A DNA stretch of 64,000 nucleotides from Leeuwenhoekiella blandensis MED217 (lineage in GTDB: Bacteria > Bacteroidota > Bacteroidia > Flavobacteriales > Flavobacteriaceae). This document shows, piece after piece, positions 35,773 through 43,636 of this stretch. The first letter of the stretch is position 1. Every line of letters begins with the position of its first letter. Position numbers and translations under genes: made by a program. The notes below the pieces were generated by a model. The model did no database searches and was not told where the DNA came from. It saw only the letters and a program-made list of their open reading frames with translations. The stretch is from assembly GCF_000152985.1 (NCBI RefSeq), contig NZ_CH672395.1, positions 4,180,566 through 4,244,565 on the forward strand, given 5' to 3'.

Positions 35773-36990
35773 TTAAATCATCACGATGCGTTCATTGTAC
35801 CCGTCTAAAACGGTACTGGGCAACGATTTTAGATAGACTTGAGTCGTATTTAAGCTGGTATGCCCCAGCATCTCTGATATAGCTTGCAACGGCACTTCTT
35901 GCAGCATAGCCTGAGTAGCAAAACTATGCCGGGCTACGTATGCTGTGAGTGTCTGTTGAATCTGGCATTTTTCACCAATTTTACGCAAGCCTAAGTTATA
36001 AAGGCGGCGGGCGCGGTGCAGGTCTTTGTATTGATGGTCTAAGGTTTCGCGATGAATAAACGGAAAGATAAAATCATCCGGCTTCTTATCTTTTGTGTAA
36101 TGGGCCAGGAGTTCAATAACCTGATCAGTAAGCTTGATGTTATACTGTTTGGCTGTTTTCTTGCGTCTATACTTAACCCTGCCGTCCTGAATGTTCTTAA
36201 GTTTTAAAAAAGCCAAATCAATAAAAGGCATGCCGTAGAGCATATAAGATATGAGGAAGTAATTGCGGTGATGAAACAGTGGATCATCTTCCTTTAATTT
36301 GAGATTCACGATTTTCCGAATGGAAGGGAGGTCTAAAGCCCGTTTGGCGGTAGGTTCGGTTCTAATCTGATAATGAATAAAGGGATAGGCTTCCTGTTCA
36401 ATGATCCCGGCCTTAATACCTCGGTTGAACAGGGCACGAATGTTTCGCATATAATTTGCAAGTCCGTTGAGGCTATTCCCTTTTGCCATATGGTATTTAT
36501 GAAAGCGTTCTAACAAATCCAAGTTCACCTCATTGAACTTAAGATCTGCACCTTTATTAAATGTCCTTAGAACCCCAAGAGTAACTGTGTAAGACTTGGC
36601 ACTGCCAATACGATCTGCGGCTTTTAGTTCAGCTACGACTTGATCTCCAAAATCAAAAAAGGAATCGTAGACAGCCTTCGTGGTGATTTTATCCCTTAAT
36701 TCTCTAAGGGAGAGAAACCGCAGTTTTCGCTGATCGTTAAGCTTATTGATAATATCATTTCCTCTGGCTTTTTCTTTTAGGAGTACTGTGTTTAAACGAG
36801 AAACAGAAAAGGTGTCACGATAGGAATTTTTCACTTCTTGTTTTAGAGGGTCCCAATACCGTTTTTCGACGGCATATCCTGTAGCTATAGAAGTCGATTT
36901 TCCAAGATGAATCAATCGGAAAATTATGGGAAAAGTATTATCTTTTCGCTTGCGTCTAGTGTCTAAAATAAGGTTAAATCGCGTGTTCAT
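35773..36990 (-). CDS. tyrosine-type site-specific integrase
   Basis: This 405-residue recombinase has an arm-binding N-terminal domain (about 1-95), an SAM-like core-binding domain (about 105-215) and a catalytic domain. Visible catalytic elements are KTAKQYN (about 278-284), TAYVARHSFAT with Arg354, LGHTSL with His377 and TQVYLK with nucleophile Tyr386. At the place of the first catalytic Arg (as in RGMSFVD of related Bacteroidetes integrases) this protein has LYGMPFID (Tyr252). The gene points away from attR, whose repeat begins 147 bp upstream of its start. It most likely integrated this island. Confidence 0.9.
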   Translation of the reverse strand: MNTRFNLILDTRRKRKDNTFPIIFRLIHLGKSTSIATGYAVEKRYWDPLKQEVKNSYRDTFSVSRLNTVLLKEKARGNDIINKLNDQRKLRFLSLRELRDKITTKAVYDSFFDFGDQVVAELKAADRIGSAKSYTVTLGVLRTFNKGADLKFNEVNLDLLERFHKYHMAKGNSLNGLANYMRNIRALFNRGIKAGIIEQEAYPFIHYQIRTEPTAKRALDLPSIRKIVNLKLKEDDPLFHHRNYFLISYMLYGMPFIDLAFLKLKNIQDGRVKYRRKKTAKQYNIKLTDQVIELLAHYTKDKKPDDFIFPFIHRETLDHQYKDLHRARRLYNLGLRKIGEKCQIQQTLTAYVARHSFATQAMLQEVPLQAISEMLGHTSLNTTQVYLKSLPSTVLDGYNERIVMI

Positions 36991-37015
36991 AGCTTCAAAT
37001 TACATAAAAAAAATC

Positions 37016-37030
37016 GCAAGCTATTTGCAA
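37016..37030 (+). repeat. candidate right arm site of the integrase
   Basis: GCAAGCTATTTGCAA matches the left candidate at 27421-27435 in 13 of 15 positions. It lies between the integrase start and attR. The rest of the 36991-37403 gap holds attR and a terminator. Confidence 0.5.
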
Positions 37031-37137
37031 CTATTTTCTGTAATCATCTGATATCAAATGAAATCGAAAATTATTAATATTCTAAAAATCAATAAACTAA
37101 GGTTTGTTTAAAGTAATTTTTAGGCACTCCTTAAATT

Positions 37138-37180
37138 CTCATAATCAGGTGGTCCCTGGTTCGAGCCCAGGTGGGACCAC
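37138..37180 (+). repeat. attR, second copy of the tRNA-Met 3' end
   Basis: It is identical over 43 bp to 27327-27369. The 5' half of the tRNA is missing, so no functional tRNA is here. It continues as TACTAAAG rather than the CAG that follows attL. Confidence 0.92.
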
Positions 37181-37190
37181 TACTAAAGAC

Positions 37191-37219
37191 AAGCCTTACA
37201 GAGACGTAAGGCTTTTTTT
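37191..37219 (+). terminator. original terminator of the tRNA-Met gene, now stranded
   Basis: AAGCCTTAC pairs with GTAAGGCTT around a 5-nt loop and is followed by T7, 10 bp after attR. Its distance to attR is like that of the island terminator to attL. Confidence 0.8.
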
Positions 37220-37421
37220 ATTTTCAAAAATTTTGAAGCGTAAATAAAACCAAATAGCCAGAATTAACGTAAATAAGGTAATTAGGAATATAACAGAAGT
37301 TAATTAAGAACATAGTAGCAATATTCCTTGTAAAAAATCGATAAACAGCAACGTTAAACAGCTGAAGTTGTGTAATTTTTCTTAATATTGCCGTGTTTAT
37401 AAATTGAAGCCCCCACCTTCT

Positions 37422-37667
37422 ATGCGTTCAAAACTATATACATATGTAGTTACGTTAATCCTCTTTGTAGGTACTGCGCATATTGGGTATGCGCAAGGAG
37501 GGAAAGAACCTCCTCAACCTGAAGTTAAATCAACTCCTCCTCTTCCTCCTCCTGTTGGACTTCCGACACCAATAGACGACTATATTCCGTACCTTTTGAT
37601 TTTAGGTGCCTTAGCTGGAGCTTCTTATTTTTATAAGATAGAACGTCAGAAGCCTACAGATTCATAA
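37422..37667 (+). CDS. small PID-CTERM-like exported membrane protein
   Basis: This 81-residue protein is taken to start at the ATG at 37422 rather than a TTG at 37404. It has a signal peptide (to about AQG), a proline-rich linker (KSTPPLPPPVGLPTPID) and a C-terminal hydrophobic helix (YIPYLLILGALAGASYF) with a basic tail. This layout matches the PID-CTERM proteins of Bacteroidetes, whose role is unknown. It overlaps the convergent ribE by 14 bp. Confidence 0.7.
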   Translation: MRSKLYTYVVTLILFVGTAHIGYAQGGKEPPQPEVKSTPPLPPPVGLPTPIDDYIPYLLILGALAGASYFYKIERQKPTDS

Positions 37668-38238
37668 GACGTTTCACATACTTACCGATCACGTCAAATT
37701 CGAGATTAACAATAGAATCCTTTTCGATAGATTTAAATGTGGTGTGTTCGTAGGTATATGGGATAATGGCAACACTAAATTCATTGACTTTTGAATTGAC
37801 TACCGTAAGACTCACACCATTAATGGTTATTGAACCTTTTTCTATAGTCACATTATTATGAGACGCATCATAACTAAATGTAAAAATCCAGCTTCCATCT
37901 TGCGTTTCTTTATTTACACAGGTTGCTGTCTGATCTACGTGTCCTTGAACAATATGACCGTCCAGACGGGTGCCTAAAATCATAGCACGCTCCAGGTTCA
38001 CGAGATCTCCTTTTTTGAGTTGGTCTAAATTGGTCTTCTTAAGCGTTTCATCGATTGCTGTAACTTTGTAAGAATTATCCTCCAATTCTACAACAGTCAA
38101 ACAAACACCATTATGCGCAACACTTTGATCAATTTTCAGTTCACTTGAAAGTTTGCTTTTTACGGTAATATGTAAATTTTGACCCTCGCGCTCTAATTTT
38201 TCAATACTTCCTAAATCTTCAATAATACCTGTAAACAT
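37654..38238 (-). CDS. ribE: riboflavin synthase, alpha chain
   Basis: This enzyme dismutates two 6,7-dimethyl-8-ribityllumazines to riboflavin. The 194-residue protein contains two tandem lumazine-binding repeats: MFTGIIEDLG to about 95, and GHIVQGHVDQTATC to the end, with the motifs VAHNGVCLTVVE and SITINGVSLTVV. The length is normal. It stands divergent from pdxA with a 63-bp gap. Confidence 0.96.
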   Translation of the reverse strand: MFTGIIEDLGSIEKLEREGQNLHITVKSKLSSELKIDQSVAHNGVCLTVVELEDNSYKVTAIDETLKKTNLDQLKKGDLVNLERAMILGTRLDGHIVQGHVDQTATCVNKETQDGSWIFTFSYDASHNNVTIEKGSITINGVSLTVVNSKVNEFSVAIIPYTYEHTTFKSIEKDSIVNLEFDVIGKYVKRLMNL

Positions 38239-38301
38239 GTTTGCGTTTTAATTAAGTACTTTTACATTATAATTTACAAAAGAAAGCCAAAGCGGTTTCA
38301 C

Positions 38302-39372
38302 ATGAAAGGACAAAGTATAAAATTAGGAATAAGCATAGGAGATTTAAACGGAATTGGCGGAGAGGTGGTTTTACGAACCTTTGAGGATGCACGTATGCTT
38401 GACTTTTGCACACCGGTTATTTTTGCTTCAGCAAAAACAATAAGCTTTCTTCTCAAGCATTTTAACCTTGATATTAATTTTCAAGGAGTAAAGTCGGCAG
38501 ATAAAGTGATCGATGGTAAAATAAACGTAGTTAATGTTTGGAAGGATAATCCCAGAATTCATTTTGGTTCTGAGACGCCAGAGGCGGGCAGTTATGCTAT
38601 AAAATCTTTAAAGGCTGCAGTAAGTGCTTTAAAAGCTGATGAAATTGATGCTTTGGTCACTGCGCCAATCAATAAAGCAAATATTCAAGGAGATGAATTT
38701 AATTTCCCAGGCCATACCGATTATTTAAATCAGGAACTTGAAGGCAACAGTCTTATGTTTATGGTTTCAGATAAGCTTAAAGTAGGATTATTAACCGATC
38801 ACGTTCCGGTGAATGAGGTTACTACAAAAATCACTTCAGATTTAATTAAGCAGAAATTTAAAACGATTCATCATTCATTAGTTCAGGATTTTGGAGTGAG
38901 TAAGCCAAAAATCGCATTCTTAGGAATCAACCCGCATGTTGGAGATAATGGCGTCATCGGGAAGGAAGACGATGAAATTCTAATCCCTACCTTAGAAGAA
39001 CTTCGTGATCAAGGACATTTAACATATGGGCCATATGCTGCTGATAGTTTCTTCGGAAGCGGAAACTATAAGAATTTTGATGCCATCATCGCGGCTTATC
39101 ACGATCAAGGTTTAATTCCTTTTAAAACTTTGGCTTTTGGAAAAGGAGTAAACTACACTGCCGGACTTAATAAAGTACGCACTTCTCCAGACCATGGAAC
39201 TGCCTTTGAAATTGCCGGGAAAGGCACTGCAGATATTAATTCTTTTAAAGAAGCTGTGTATAAGGCTTTAGATATTTATAAGAAAAGAGAAGAATATGCT
39301 GTCTTGACTGAAAATATTTTGCAAAAACAACCGCGAAAAAAACAATATTCCGGTCGCTCTCGTGGAAAATAA
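38302..39372 (+). CDS. pdxA: 4-hydroxythreonine-4-phosphate dehydrogenase
   Basis: This NAD-dependent enzyme of the DXP-dependent vitamin B6 pathway is 356 residues long. It shows GISIGDLNGIGGEVVLR at the start, VTAPINKANIQ, FPGHTDYL with a metal-binding His, LLTDHVPVNEV, LGINPHVGDNG, YHDQGLIPFKTLAFG and RTSPDHGTAFEIAG. It ends with a basic tail (KKQYSGRSRGK). Confidence 0.96.
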   Translation: MKGQSIKLGISIGDLNGIGGEVVLRTFEDARMLDFCTPVIFASAKTISFLLKHFNLDINFQGVKSADKVIDGKINVVNVWKDNPRIHFGSETPEAGSYAIKSLKAAVSALKADEIDALVTAPINKANIQGDEFNFPGHTDYLNQELEGNSLMFMVSDKLKVGLLTDHVPVNEVTTKITSDLIKQKFKTIHHSLVQDFGVSKPKIAFLGINPHVGDNGVIGKEDDEILIPTLEELRDQGHLTYGPYAADSFFGSGNYKNFDAIIAAYHDQGLIPFKTLAFGKGVNYTAGLNKVRTSPDHGTAFEIAGKGTADINSFKEAVYKALDIYKKREEYAVLTENILQKQPRKKQYSGRSRGK

Positions 39373-39423
39373 AGATATTTAAAAAATTTATCCACACTTA
39401 ATTAACAGCTAAATAAAAATTTA

Positions 39424-39431
39424 TATCTTTG
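39424..39431 (+). promoter_or_regulatory. -7 box before the DUF177-rpmF genes
   Basis: TATCTTTG matches TANNTTTG exactly and lies 46 nt before the chosen DUF177 start at 39477. Confidence 0.6.
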
Positions 39432-39476
39432 CACCCGCCTTTTGCGGAAGTGGAGATTTTAGGAAAGAGAAAGGTA

Positions 39477-40028
39477 ATGAAGCATTTGAAAACGTATACC
39501 ATACAATTTGTTGGTTTAAAACAAGGGGAACACGATTTTCAATATGAAATTGACAATACGTTCTTTGAGCATTTTGATTATGATGACTTTAATAGCATCG
39601 CAGTAGATCTAAAGGTAACTTTGATTAAAAAGTCTACCTTGATGGAGTTCTATTTTGATGCCGAAGGTACTGTAAATGTAAATTGTGATTTAACCAATGA
39701 ACCTTACGACAACCCATTAGAAACTTCATATAAGTTGGTGGTTAAGTTTGGTCAGGAGTACAATGATGAGATTGATGATATCTTAATTTTGCCACACGGT
39801 GAATATGAAGTAAATATCGCTCAGTACATTTATGAAACTTTAGTTCTGGCGATGCCTGCAAAAAGAGTGCATCCGGGAGTTGAAGACGGAACCTTAAAGT
39901 CAGACATATTAGACAAACTTGAAGAATTAAGTATAAAAGATAATCAAGAGGAAGAGGAGCAAGAGCCTCAACCAAAGGAAATAGATCCCCGTTGGGACAA
40001 ACTAAAAGATTTTTTAACAGATAATTAA
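39477..40028 (+). CDS. DUF177 (YceD-like) protein
   Basis: This 183-residue protein starts at the ATG at 39477 (MKHLKTYTIQFVGLKQGEHD); the frame is open upstream to 39429 but that would start before the promoter-proximal region. It has the DUF177 pattern of a beta-rich middle and an acidic C-terminus (EEEEQEPQPKEIDPRWDKL). The family is always next to rpmF and links to 23S rRNA/ribosome assembly; its role is not fully known. rpmF follows after 11 bp. Confidence 0.85.
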   Translation: MKHLKTYTIQFVGLKQGEHDFQYEIDNTFFEHFDYDDFNSIAVDLKVTLIKKSTLMEFYFDAEGTVNVNCDLTNEPYDNPLETSYKLVVKFGQEYNDEIDDILILPHGEYEVNIAQYIYETLVLAMPAKRVHPGVEDGTLKSDILDKLEELSIKDNQEEEEQEPQPKEIDPRWDKLKDFLTDN

Positions 40029-40039
40029 TTTAAACGGTA

Positions 40040-40240
40040 ATGGCACATCCTAAGAGAAAAATCTCGAAAACAAGAAGAGATAAGAGAAGAACACATTACA
40101 AAGCTGCAATGCCTAAAATTGGTGTAGACGCCACTACTGGTGAAGCTCACCTTTATCACCGTGCGCACTGGCACGAAGGCAAACTTTATTACAGAGGGCA
40201 GGTTGTAATTGATGCAACAGCTGGCGAAGAAGTTGCTTAA
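40040..40240 (+). CDS. rpmF: 50S ribosomal protein L32
   Basis: This is a 66-residue ribosomal protein with [19 protein letters not shown] at the start and [15 protein letters not shown] near the middle. It has no Cys residues, so it is the zinc-independent form. It is followed by a strong terminator. Confidence 0.96.
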   Translation: MAHPKRKISKTRRDKRRTHYKAAMPKIGVDATTGEAHLYHRAHWHEGKLYYRGQVVIDATAGEEVA

Positions 40241-40260
40241 CAAAGACTTATAAAAAGATT

Positions 40261-40289
40261 AAACTCCCATCAAAGTGGGAGTTTTTTTT
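40261..40289 (+). terminator. terminator after rpmF
   Basis: ACTCCCA pairs with TGGGAGT around a 6-nt loop and is followed by a T8 run. Confidence 0.88.
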
Positions 40290-40404
40290 ATTTTTTAGAA
40301 GGAGCAAAAAACGTTAATTGTAGGCTTTAATTGTTCTATTTTTAGTACTTTTCCTCCCATTTTTTAAGCGAAAAACCTTGTTTTTTCGTAGAAACCAGAT
40401 TTAT

Positions 40405-41400
40405 ATGAGTAAAATCACTGCAGCCATAACTGCTGTTGGCGCTTATGTGCCAGAATATGTGCTTACCAATGAAATTTTGGAAACCATGGTTGAGACCAAT
40501 GATGAATGGATCACAACCAGAACAGGAATTAAAGAGCGCAGAATCCTAAAAGATCCCGATAAAGGAACTTCTTTTTTAGGTATTAAAGCTGCCGAAGACC
40601 TGATCAATAAAAGCGGTGTCGACCCATCAGAAATTGATATGGTCATTATGGCTACCGCAACTCCCGACTTACCCGTGGCATCTACCGCTGCTTATGTAGC
40701 AACGCAAATAGGTGCAACAAATGCATTTTCTTACGATTTACAAGCTGCGTGTTCCAGCTTTTTATATGGAATGTCTACAGCTTCGGCATATGTAGCTTCA
40801 GGAAAATATAAAAAAGTACTTTTAATAGGAGCAGATAAAATGTCTTCTATTATAGATTATACAGATCGTACTACCTGCATCATCTTTGGTGATGGTGGTG
40901 GCGCTGTACTTTTTGAACCTAATGAAGAAGGTCTTGGACTTCAAGACGAATTCTTACGCTCTGATGGTATAGGAAGAGATTTCTTGCGTATTGAAGCGGG
41001 AGGTTCTTTAATGCCGGCATCAGAGGAAACCGTAGCAAATAAAAAACACTATGTTTATCAGGACGGCAAAACAGTTTTTAAATTTGCAGTCTCAAATATG
41101 GCAGATGTAAGCGAGCGTATTATGCAGCGCAATAACCTAAGTCATGATGACGTTAGTTGGCTTGTAGCACACCAAGCAAATAAACGCATCATTGATGCAA
41201 CTGCGCGACGCATGGGGCTTGATGATAGCAAAGTGCTTATGAATATAGCACGCTACGGAAACACAACATCTGCGACACTTCCCTTGCTTTTAAATGATTT
41301 TGAAAAGCAGTTTAAAAAAGGGGATAATTTAATATTTGCCGCTTTTGGAGGCGGTTTTACTTGGGGTTCCATTTATTTGAAGTGGGCCTACAATGCTTAA
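40405..41400 (+). CDS. fabH: 3-oxoacyl-ACP synthase III
   Basis: This condensing enzyme joins acetyl-CoA and malonyl-ACP to start fatty acid synthesis. The 331-residue protein from the ATG at 40405 has the triad Cys116 in QAACSSFLYG, His in VAHQANKRIID and Asn in IARYGNTTSATLP. The gene order with accB and accC places the first steps of fatty acid synthesis in one cluster. An in-frame upstream start at 40378 is less likely. Confidence 0.95.
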   Translation: MSKITAAITAVGAYVPEYVLTNEILETMVETNDEWITTRTGIKERRILKDPDKGTSFLGIKAAEDLINKSGVDPSEIDMVIMATATPDLPVASTAAYVATQIGATNAFSYDLQAACSSFLYGMSTASAYVASGKYKKVLLIGADKMSSIIDYTDRTTCIIFGDGGGAVLFEPNEEGLGLQDEFLRSDGIGRDFLRIEAGGSLMPASEETVANKKHYVYQDGKTVFKFAVSNMADVSERIMQRNNLSHDDVSWLVAHQANKRIIDATARRMGLDDSKVLMNIARYGNTTSATLPLLLNDFEKQFKKGDNLIFAAFGGGFTWGSIYLKWAYNA

Positions 41401-41427
41401 TTTTTAATCTAACTAACGTTATTAATT

Positions 41428-41928
41428 ATGGATTTAAAAGAAATTCAGAATCTTATCAAGTTTGTTGCTAAATCTGGCGCAAGCGAGGTTAAACTTGAGA
41501 TGGACGATGTGAAAATCACCATTAGAACTGGTGAAGACAGTAAAGGTGAGACCACAATCCTTCAGCAAGTACCTATGATGGGTTCTGCAATGCCACAGCA
41601 AGCAGCTCCTGCAGCACAACCTGCAGCTCCGGCACCAGCCCCTGCAGCTCCAGAAGCTGAAAGGCCAAAGGCAGATGATAGTGACAAATACATTACAGTA
41701 AAGTCACCAATCATTGGTACATTCTACCGCAAACCGGCACCAGATAAACCAACTTTTGTTGAAGTTGGAGCAAGTATCAAAGAAGGTGACGTACTTTGCG
41801 TTATTGAAGCCATGAAATTATTCAACGAGATCGAAAGTGAAGTTAGCGGTAAGATCGTTAAAGTACTTGTTGATGATTCTTCTCCGGTTGAATTTGACCA
41901 ACCATTATTCTTGGTAGACCCTGCATAA
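41428..41928 (+). CDS. accB: biotin carboxyl carrier protein of acetyl-CoA carboxylase
   Basis: This 166-residue protein has an N-terminal helical/beta region, an Ala-Pro-rich linker (about 52-85, APAAQPAAPAPAPAAPEA) and a biotinyl domain with EAMKLFNEI, in which the Lys is biotinylated. It works with AccC and carboxyltransferases elsewhere in the genome. It begins 27 bp after fabH. Confidence 0.95.
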   Translation: MDLKEIQNLIKFVAKSGASEVKLEMDDVKITIRTGEDSKGETTILQQVPMMGSAMPQQAAPAAQPAAPAPAPAAPEAERPKADDSDKYITVKSPIIGTFYRKPAPDKPTFVEVGASIKEGDVLCVIEAMKLFNEIESEVSGKIVKVLVDDSSPVEFDQPLFLVDPA

Positions 41929-42000
41929 TTATTTATTTGATCTAAAGTTTCCACCTTTGGAAAGCATACGCTGAAAAACTGCGTTTAAAAGATCAAATAC

Positions 42001-42031
42001 TATAGATTAAAGCCTTGTGGCTTAAACTATA
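42001..42031 (+). other. intergenic stem-loop between accB and accC
   Basis: TATAG pairs with CTATA, and TTAAAGCC pairs with GGCTTAAA around TTGT with one mismatch. There is no T run, so it is not a classic terminator; it may protect or attenuate the transcript before accC, which starts 14 bp later. A smaller hairpin TTTCCA/TGGAAA lies at about 41947-41962. Confidence 0.4.
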
Positions 42032-42044
42032 AAGCACAACAGAT

Positions 42045-43397
42045 ATGTTTAAAAAGATACTTATAGCAAACAGAGGGGAGATTGCACTGCGTGTAATAAG
42101 AACCTGTAAAGAAATGGGCATCAAAACTGTAGCGGTTTATTCTACTGCAGATGCCGAAAGTTTGCACGTACGTTTTGCAGATGAAGCCGTTTGTATTGGG
42201 CCGGCTCCAAGTAGCGAATCGTATTTGAAAATAGCAAATATTATGGCTGCTGCCGAAATTACAAATGCAGACGCCATTCACCCAGGTTACGGGTTCCTTT
42301 CTGAAAATGCTCGTTTTTCAAAAATTTGTCAAGAACACGATGTAAAATTCATCGGAGCATCTCCTGATATGATTTCAAAAATGGGAGATAAAGCAACTGC
42401 AAAAGCGACGATGAAAGCTGCCGGAGTTCCTTGTGTTCCCGGTAGTGACGGGATCATCGAAGATTTTGAATCTTGTGAGCGCATCGCAGAAGAAACAGGA
42501 TATCCTGTAATGCTTAAAGCTACTGCCGGTGGTGGTGGTAAAGGTATGCGCGCTGTTTGGTCAAAAGATGACTTGCGTAAAGCTTGGGATTCTGCTCGCC
42601 AAGAAGCTGCTGCATCTTTCGGAAACGACGGGATGTATATGGAAAAGCTTATCGAAGAGCCACGCCATATTGAGATTCAGGTTGTAGGAGACAGCAACGG
42701 TAAAGCCTGTCACCTTTCTGAACGTGATTGTTCCGTACAGCGTCGTCATCAAAAACTTACCGAAGAAACACCTTCACCATTTATGACCGATGAACTTCGT
42801 GAGAAAATGGGAGCTGCAGCCGTTCGTGCCGCAGAATTCATTAAATATGAAGGAGCCGGTACCGTAGAATTTTTGGTAGATAAACACCGCAATTTCTACT
42901 TTATGGAAATGAATACACGTATTCAGGTAGAACATCCTATTACGGAGCAAGTAGTAGATTATGACTTGATTCGCGAGCAAATTCTGGTTGCTGCCGGAGT
43001 TGCAATTTCTGGTAAAAACTACTATCCGCAATTGCATTCTATCGAGTGCCGTATCAACGCGGAAGATCCTTATAACAACTTTAGACCTTCACCAGGTAAG
43101 ATTACCAACTTACACGCGCCGGGCGGTCACGGAGTTCGTATAGATACGCACGTTTACAGCGGGTATTCAATCGTTCCTAACTACGATTCTATGATCGCTA
43201 AATTGATCACTACCGCACAAACTCGTGAAGAGGCGATCAATAAAATGAAGCGTGCATTAGATGAGTTTGTTATTGAAGGAATCAAAACAACGATCCCATT
43301 CCACAGACAGTTGATGGACGATCCTGCATACATTTCAGGTAACTACACTACTGCCTTTATGGATGATTTTAAAATGAATCCACCGGTAGAAGAATAA
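42045..43397 (+). CDS. accC: biotin carboxylase subunit of acetyl-CoA carboxylase
   Basis: This ATP-grasp enzyme carboxylates biotin on AccB. The 450-residue protein shows [82 protein letters not shown] and a C-terminal domain with ECRINAEDP. The length matches the family. Confidence 0.97.
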   Translation: MFKKILIANRGEIALRVIRTCKEMGIKTVAVYSTADAESLHVRFADEAVCIGPAPSSESYLKIANIMAAAEITNADAIHPGYGFLSENARFSKICQEHDVKFIGASPDMISKMGDKATAKATMKAAGVPCVPGSDGIIEDFESCERIAEETGYPVMLKATAGGGGKGMRAVWSKDDLRKAWDSARQEAAASFGNDGMYMEKLIEEPRHIEIQVVGDSNGKACHLSERDCSVQRRHQKLTEETPSPFMTDELREKMGAAAVRAAEFIKYEGAGTVEFLVDKHRNFYFMEMNTRIQVEHPITEQVVDYDLIREQILVAAGVAISGKNYYPQLHSIECRINAEDPYNNFRPSPGKITNLHAPGGHGVRIDTHVYSGYSIVPNYDSMIAKLITTAQTREEAINKMKRALDEFVIEGIKTTIPFHRQLMDDPAYISGNYTTAFMDDFKMNPPVEE

Positions 43398-43418
43398 CGT
43401 CTACCTTTCAATAGATAT

Positions 43419-43449
43419 CAACCCTGAACGTTTGTTCGGGGTTTTTTTA
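43419..43449 (+). terminator. terminator after accC
   Basis: The arms AACCCTGAAC and GTTCGGGGTT form a stem with one G-T pair and are followed by T7. Confidence 0.85.
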
Positions 43450-43490
43450 TGGTTAGCAACAAAGGGTTTTATACCTTAAAGAAGTTTCTT

Positions 43491-43566
43491 TTGGGCATTA
43501 CCTGCGCTAGCGATTAGGTCGGTCCTGCCTGCCGGCAAAGGCAGGCTCTCAGGACTCGCTTTCTAC
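43491..43566. repeat. GC-rich hairpin element of a second repeat type
   Basis: The sequence holds the palindrome CGCTAGCG (43505-43512) and the stem GCCTGCC/GGCAGGC (43527-43546) with a 6-nt loop, flanked by GGTC and GACTCGC. It is much richer in G/C than its surroundings. Similar short elements recur between genes of other Flavobacteriaceae by my recollection; only this copy is in the window. Confidence 0.45.
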
Positions 43567-43636
43567 CAAAGGGGGCAGAAGAGCTCAAACAAATCCTTCA
43601 ATACCTAATGCAAAATTCTGCTATCTTTAAGCAGTT

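Larger units (their letters stand above)
27327..37180. mobile_element. genomic island integrated at tRNA-Met
   Basis: The segment of about 9.8 kb is flanked by identical 43-bp direct repeats derived from the tRNA 3' half. It has an integrase gene beside the right repeat and 15-bp candidate arm sites inside both ends. The cargo is a toxin-antitoxin-like pair, an unknown conserved gene, a BtgA-like gene with candidate oriT, and a three-gene operon for exported proteins. No relaxase, coupling protein, transfer gene or excisionase is recognisable. By eye the cargo is richer in A/T than the flanks. Confidence 0.9.

Noticed and set aside
37138..37180. Second tRNA-Met gene
   Set aside because: Only the 3' 43 bp are present; the 5' acceptor strand and D-arm are missing, so this is attR.
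39388..39396. Perfect DnaA box TTATCCACA
   Set aside because: It is a single copy between pdxA and DUF177 without partners or an AT-rich unwinding region; chance or regulatory occurrence is more likely than an origin.
41600..41660. Repeat expansion in the Ala-Pro linker of accB as a mutation
   Set aside because: Ala/Pro-rich linkers are normal in biotin carrier proteins.
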